This document shows, in pieces, positions 61,705 to 64,000 of a stretch of 64,000 bases of DNA. The notes below the pieces were generated by a model. That model searched no databases and was not told the origin of the DNA. It worked only from the letters and a program-made list of their open reading frames with translations. Position 1 is the stretch's first letter. Every line of letters starts with the position of its first letter. The translations under genes and the position numbers were made by a program. The stretch is from Sphingobium sp052327305 (lineage in GTDB: Bacteria; Pseudomonadota; Alphaproteobacteria; Sphingomonadales; Sphingomonadaceae). The stretch lies in contig NZ_CP182486.1 of NCBI RefSeq assembly GCF_052327305.1, forward strand, positions 1,240,001 through 1,304,000. The letters are read 5' to 3'.

Positions 61705-62864
61705 CGCCGCCCCGCGCGGCCGCTGGCGCCAAACGCGGCGCCGGCACAGCATCAGCGACGCGAAAGCGCGCCAGCGCTTCCGGGGCGGTGGAGAAAAAGG
61801 GCATCTCCGGAGAATCGATCACCGCCAGTCCCGGTCCCGCCGACGCTCACAGCGCCCTGTTCTGGCGCGAAGTGGGGCGCGCATGCATCTGGATCGGCAC
61901 GATCGCTGCCGCCGCTCTCGTTGTCCTGCTCGTCCAGTCCATTCTTTTCATCATCGGCGCGATCGTCATCGCGGTGATGCTGGATGGTGGCACGCGGCTG
62001 CTTGGTCGCGTTCTCCCGATCAATCGCGGGCTACGCCTCGCCATCGTGGTGATTGGCGTCGTCGCTTTCGTCGTCTGGACATTCTACCTGACGGGAAGCC
62101 AGATCGCGGCGCAGGCCGCTCAACTTCCCACTCTCGTTGAGAGCCAGGTCGAGCGAATCAACGCATGGCTCGCCTCGCGTGGCGTGAATCTGGGCCTTGG
62201 CGATCTGCGCTCCGCCGCCAGCCAGATCATGAGTTCGCTCGGTCGCGTCACCGCCGCGATCTCCACGGCCGCTGGTATCATCTCCAGCCTCGTGATGATG
62301 ATCGTGCTCGCCATCTTCCTTGCTGTCGAGCCGCAAGTCTATTCGCGCGGCGTGGCCTGGTTCGCGCCGGTCGAGCGGCGCGGCGAGATTCACGATCTCA
62401 TTCAGCGCCTCGGCTACACGCTGCGACGGCTTATGGCCGGACGGCTGCTGGGGATGCTGGTGACTGGCCTGTTCACTGGCATATTGCTCATGATCGGCGG
62501 CGTACCGATGGCGACCTTGCTCGGCCTTCTGACCGCGCTGCTCGCTTTCCTGCCCAATATCGGCGCGATCCTGTCCGGTGCGCTCATCACGCTCGTCGGC
62601 TTCTCGGTGGATGTGCAGCACGGCCTTTATGCGCTGGGCGTCTATTTCGCGGTGCAGATGGTGGAGAGCTATCTCATCACGCCCACTGTCGCGCGGAAAA
62701 CCGTTGATCTGCCCCCGGCGCTCGTGCTGGGCGCGCAGATTCTCTTCGGTGCCCTGTTCGGCATCATCGGCCTTGCTCTGGCCGATCCCATCGTCGCGAT
62801 GACAAAAGTCATTCTCGAGGAGCGCGCGAAGGCGCGGGTCAAGCGACCGCCGGAAGAGGTCTAA
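61701..62864 (+). CDS. AI-2E family transporter
   Basis: A 387-residue membrane protein with a disordered Ala/Lys-rich N terminus of about 50 residues and about eight helices. The motif GLLTALLAFLPNIGAILSGA and the YLITPTVARKTVDLPPALVL segment near the C terminus are the family's. Despite the name, few members move autoinducer-2; some are Na+/H+ antiporters. It replaces rnc-era, which often follow lepB in relatives. ATGA overlap with lepB. Confidence 0.92.
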   Translation: MTPPRAAAGAKRGAGTASATRKRASASGAVEKKGISGESITASPGPADAHSALFWREVGRACIWIGTIAAAALVVLLVQSILFIIGAIVIAVMLDGGTRLLGRVLPINRGLRLAIVVIGVVAFVVWTFYLTGSQIAAQAAQLPTLVESQVERINAWLASRGVNLGLGDLRSAASQIMSSLGRVTAAISTAAGIISSLVMMIVLAIFLAVEPQVYSRGVAWFAPVERRGEIHDLIQRLGYTLRRLMAGRLLGMLVTGLFTGILLMIGGVPMATLLGLLTALLAFLPNIGAILSGALITLVGFSVDVQHGLYALGVYFAVQMVESYLITPTVARKTVDLPPALVLGAQILFGALFGIIGLALADPIVAMTKVILEERAKARVKRPPEEV

Positions 62865-62875
62865 GCTCTTCCATC

Positions 62876-62925
62876 TTCACCCCGGGCTGGACCCCGTGGT
62901 CCAGCTGCCTCTGTAGCGGGATCTC
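62876..62925. repeat. degraded copy of the 3653-3743 REP-type repeat
   Basis: TTCACCCCGGGCTGGACCCC here compares with GTCACCCCGGGCTTTGACCC at 3653. Both continue with GGTCCAGCTGCCT and both then have AGCGGGATC; here the second palindrome has decayed. It lies just after the AI-2E gene and may serve as its terminator. It supports a dispersed, non-coding repeat family in this genome. Confidence 0.7.
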
Positions 62926-62958
62926 AGCTACGGCCTACCCGATGGACGCTCGGCAGCC

Positions 62959-63516
62959 TCAGGGCTGCGGGGCCATGTCCGGCATAGGTGCGCCGCTCTC
63001 GCCCTGCTGGCTCTGCATCTGCTGCTGCAGCATGCGCTGGAGCTGCTGCTGTTGCTGCGCCTCCATGATTTCGGCGCGCGTCTTGAACTCGTGGAGCTGA
63101 ATGTCGAACTGCAGCGGCGAGTTAGCGGGGATGCCCGGCGGCGGAGAGGCGCCATAGGCCTTGTCGGCCGGGATCCACACGCGCATCCGCCCGCCCTTGC
63201 GCATCAGCGTGATCGCCTCCGCGAAGCCCGGCACCGTGCCGGCAATCTCCATCGGCGCGCCCGGATTCTCGTCGAACACCTTGCCGTCCGGCAGCGTGCC
63301 CTTGTAGCCGATCAGCGCGAAGTCGTCCCGCGTGGGGCTCGGGCCTTCGCCCGGCTTGATGATCTGATAGCGCAGCCCGCTCTCGGTGCTGCCGAACTGG
63401 CGCACGCCTGCCCAAGAAAGCGTTGCCGCGCACGCACCGACCAGAACGATTCCCAGCCAGAACCGGCGGACCGATCCCTTGGCGATGGGGCGAAGCGGTA
63501 CGGCGGTCACCGACAT
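62959..63516 (-). CDS. FKBP-type peptidyl-prolyl isomerase, membrane-anchored
   Basis: A 185-residue protein. One N-terminal helix (RRFWLGIVLVGACAATLSWA) anchors it, then an FKBP domain (GLRYQIIKPGEGPSPTRDDF, LIGYKGTLPDGKVFDENPGA, MRKGGRMRVWIPADKAYGAS and LQFDIQLHEF). A glutamine-rich tail (about 155-173) may be a low-complexity linker. It would speed proline isomerisation in the periplasm. The start at 63516 removes a dubious N-terminal extension. Confidence 0.92.
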   Translation of the reverse strand: MSVTAVPLRPIAKGSVRRFWLGIVLVGACAATLSWAGVRQFGSTESGLRYQIIKPGEGPSPTRDDFALIGYKGTLPDGKVFDENPGAPMEIAGTVPGFAEAITLMRKGGRMRVWIPADKAYGASPPPGIPANSPLQFDIQLHEFKTRAEIMEAQQQQQLQRMLQQQMQSQQGESGAPMPDMAPQP

Positions 63517-63542
63517 GAGATGTTCCTGTAGCTGAGACGCAA

Positions 63543-63563
63543 AGGGCGCCACCCTGGCGCCCT
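63543..63563 (-). terminator. hairpin after rpsU
   Basis: AGGGCGCC (63543-63550) pairs exactly with GGCGCCCT (63556-63563), with an extra A-T pair closing a three-base loop. Read on the minus strand it is 24 bases after the rpsU stop and 27 bases before the FKBP start; the tail has only a short T run, so partial termination or attenuation is likely. Confidence 0.6.
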
Positions 63564-63586
63564 CTGGAGAATTTTGACCGAAGCTC

Positions 63587-63793
63587 TTACCGGGCGCCGT
63601 CGCGCTCGGCGCGCTTGCGCTCCAGCTTGCGCGCGCGGCGGACAGCTGCCGCCTTCTCGCGTGCCCGCTTCTCGGAGGGCTTCTCATAGTGCCGGCGGAG
63701 CTTCATCTCGCGATACACGCCTTCGCGCTGCAGCTTCTTCTTGAGCGCGCGCAGAGCCTGGTCGACGTTGTTGTCGCGAACGATGATTTGCAT
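63587..63793 (-). CDS. rpsU: 30S ribosomal protein bS21
   Basis: A 68-residue basic protein: MQIIVRDNNVDQALRALKKK, LQREGVYREMKLRRHYEKPS and a Lys/Arg-rich tail. This is the S21 family, extended at the C terminus as in alphaproteobacteria. S21 is needed for base-pairing of mRNA with the 16S 3' end. A longer reading to 63871 is not used. Upstream (63794-64000) I see no gene. Confidence 0.96.
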   Translation of the reverse strand: MQIIVRDNNVDQALRALKKKLQREGVYREMKLRRHYEKPSEKRAREKAAAVRRARKLERKRAERDGAR

Positions 63794-64000
63794 AAGCCGG
63801 TCTGTCTCCAATCTCGATGCCGTCGGATCAAGCGCGAAAAAAGCGCCCGGCACCGCGACGAATATATCCAAAAATGCAAGACGCCGCGAAAGCTAGGTCC
63901 GCGGCGAAACGCTGCGCCCCTACCAGCACCTGCCTGCGCGATCAAGCGGAAACGGTCGACAAGGCGGAGGAACTGCCGCATTCTCCGCCGGCAATAAAGC

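Noticed and set aside
63703..63981. 92-residue frame on the minus strand at the right edge
   Set aside because: It overlaps rpsU in another frame and is Arg/Ser/Cys-rich without a motif.

Overview
The window looks like chromosomal DNA of a sphingomonad (Alphaproteobacteria, Sphingomonadales). The evidence is high GC coding sequence, a PEPxxWA-CTERM protein (38735-39430), a GapR/DUF2312 protein, an ECF41 sigma factor beside a carboxymuconolactone-decarboxylase gene, a YlxR-L7Ae fusion in the nusA-infB operon, and the ybgC-tol-pal and aa3-type cox clusters. I see no rRNA, phage, integrase, transposase or CRISPR array. One tRNA (Tyr) is present. Most genes are housekeeping.

Layout. 1-5.9 kb: a VIT-family membrane protein cut by the window edge, pyruvate kinase, a DUF1244 protein, aspartate-semialdehyde dehydrogenase, a REP-type palindrome pair, an ECF41 sigma factor with its AhpD-like partner, gapR and a YbjQ-like protein. 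6-18.4 kb: a TonB-like protein, then yebC, ruvC, ruvA, ruvB and ybgC-tolQ-tolR-tolA-tolB-pal. The yebC-ruv part is broken up by a DUF559 nuclease-like gene wrapped in REP palindromes, a DUF486 membrane protein, an AT-richer lipoprotein, a 2-hydroxyacid dehydrogenase and a GlcG-like heme-binding protein. 18.4-31.9 kb: a small conserved protein, an M16 and an M28 peptidase, clpB with a heat-shock-type promoter, a TonB-dependent receptor divergent from a GH13 alpha-glucosidase, and tdk. 31.9-38.3 kb (minus): rimP-nusA-ylxR-infB-rbfA-HTH, reading on into tdk.

38.3-45.3 kb is an accessory, secreted-carbohydrate block: the PEP-CTERM protein, two tandem PQQ-type sugar dehydrogenases and a 1035-residue GH54 arabinofuranosidase-like protein with an unusual C-terminal architecture. 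45.3-50 kb: small genes, tRNA-Tyr, an RlmB-like methyltransferase, ferredoxin, an AlkA-like glycosylase, pterin dehydratase and an isolated ccmAB pair. 49.6-58.6 kb (minus): ctaC-ctaD-ctaB-(CoxF-like)-ctaG-ctaE-DUF3291-SURF1-thrC-methyltransferase, i.e. cytochrome aa3 oxidase subunits, heme O synthesis, copper delivery and assembly factors. 58.7-62.9 kb: a tightly packed chain pyrE-pdxJ-(membrane protein)-acpS-lepB-AI-2E transporter. The end holds an FKBP isomerase and rpsU.

The most unusual item is the REP-DUF559-REP unit at 7657-8138. A PD-(D/E)XK-like nuclease gene has its start codon touching one palindrome and its stop codon just past the core of an inverted copy. A third copy lies directly in front of ruvC and seems to provide that gene's ribosome-binding purines. 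It looks like a small mobile cassette, but mobility is inferred from a single locus. The GH54 protein, in which a lamin-tail-like domain appears split by repeated 'xGQxIxIG' modules, is second.
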